64,000 nucleotides of DNA, from positions 248,001 through 312,000 of the forward strand of contig JBMNFI010000002.1 in NCBI GenBank assembly GCA_050949225.1, written 5' to 3'. A model generated the notes under the pieces. The model was not told the DNA's origin. It saw only the letters and a program-made list of their open reading frames with translations, and searched no databases. This stretch comes from JBMNFI01 sp050949225 (lineage in GTDB: Bacteria > Bacillota > Dehalobacteriia > UBA4068). Shown here piece after piece: positions 63,601 to 64,000 of this stretch (positions are counted from its first letter, which is position 1; every line of letters starts with the position of its first letter). Made by a program: the position numbers and the translations under genes.

Positions 63601-64000
63601 TTATAGCCTTGCCGACAGTCTTTTTGCGATTGAGTCGATAAATATGGCCGAAGTTACCGCAGTCGCTTTTTGCCCCTTTACTAGACCTACCAGGTCCTTT
63701 GTCATGATACCTTCATCCAAAGTCTGAATACTTGCATTTTCCAGAGCTTGACCAAAAGCGATCAAATCAGGAAGATTGTCCAACTCACCACGTTTTTTTA
63801 AGGCACCACTCCAAGCAAAAATGGTAGCGATGGGATTGGTGGAAGTTTCCTCTCCCTCAAGATATTTATAGTAGTGACGAGTGACCGTACCATGAGCGGC
63901 TTCATATTCAAAGCAGCCATCAGGGCTGGTCAAAACAGAAGTCATCATAGCTAAACTACCGAAGGCAGTGGAGACCATGTCACTCATGACATCGCCGTCA
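63601..64000 (-). CDS. icd: NADP-dependent isocitrate dehydrogenase, C-terminal part (runs off right edge)
   Basis: The last ~133 codons of the gene; the frame continues to the window edge and its start lies outside. DGDVMSDMVSTAFGSLAMMT, AAHGTVTRHYYKYLEGEETS and TNPIATIFAWSGALKKRGEL match the homodimeric, eukaryote-like (type II) isocitrate dehydrogenases. The HGTVTRH loop binds NADP. It converts isocitrate to 2-oxoglutarate, supplying glutamate in an incomplete TCA cycle. gntR follows. Confidence 0.92.
   Translation of the reverse strand, partial: DGDVMSDMVSTAFGSLAMMTSVLTSPDGCFEYEAAHGTVTRHYYKYLEGEETSTNPIATIFAWSGALKKRGELDNLPDLIAFGQALENASIQTLDEGIMTKDLVGLVKGQKATAVTSAIFIDSIAKRLSARL

Overview
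The window is a single chromosome segment of low GC from an anaerobic Bacillota (Firmicutes). Strong Shine-Dalgarno sequences, TTG/GTG starts, lipoprotein signal peptides and S-layer homology (SLH) domains are typical of the phylum. Anaerobiosis is indicated by a four-subunit [FeFe] hydrogenase (hndABCD type), a desulfoferrodoxin, FeoAB and a thioredoxin-reductase-like flavoprotein with a degraded NADPH site. The set fits Clostridia (Peptococcaceae-like) or Negativicutes. I cannot resolve the genus.

Layout. 1-14 kb is housekeeping: the end of dapL, a patatin-nadE-ispE operon, corA (with a candidate 26-codon ORF in its leader), then glmU-prs, a PRC-barrel gene, pth-mfd and a PrsA/SurA-type foldase. 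14.3-24 kb holds feoAB facing away from a five-gene operon of secreted proteins. That operon is preceded by what looks like a molybdenum/tungsten-cofactor riboswitch with its own terminator. Four of its five products carry one or two copies of a domain resembling the molybdopterin-binding oxidoreductase fold, and the fifth is an FMN-binding lipoprotein. A DtxR-type metal regulator follows on the other strand. 24-30.8 kb is the phosphate regulon (pstSCAB-phoU-phoB-phoR, minus strand) with a Pho-box-like promoter. 30.8-35.7 kb carries leuS, the TrxR-like gene, a split chromate transporter and tRNA-Ala.

35.7-45.2 kb is a decayed defence island. It starts directly after tRNA-Ala with a type I-E-like CRISPR array (nine identical repeats, one spacer duplicated, no cas genes). 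It continues with two ruined HsdR-like helicases, a broken mcrB beside an intact mcrC, and an intact 691-residue protein I do not recognise. 45.2-50.4 kb has a DNA glycosylase and a MarR-controlled heterodimeric ABC exporter. 50.5-57.5 kb has an MFS transporter/amidohydrolase pair, DUF896, an AlkD-like protein, desulfoferrodoxin and proBA. 58-62.2 kb is the hydrogenase operon, and the right edge carries gntR and the 3' end of icd.

The best candidate for an undescribed system is the 16.9-23.6 kb unit. A cofactor-sensing leader (aptamer, mutually exclusive P1/terminator pairing) appears to switch off a set of surface proteins when cofactor is plentiful, instead of the usual moa/mod genes. The domains lack the conserved cysteine that ligates molybdenum in sulfite-oxidase-type enzymes, so cofactor or metal capture, sensing or surface electron transfer are all open. 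The riboswitch identification rests on remembered consensus sequence and visible pairing only. Other notable points are a NadE whose glutaminase domain has lost its Glu-Lys-Cys triad, a palindrome core shared by the patatin and corA leaders, and face-to-face promoters between feoA and the surface-protein operon.
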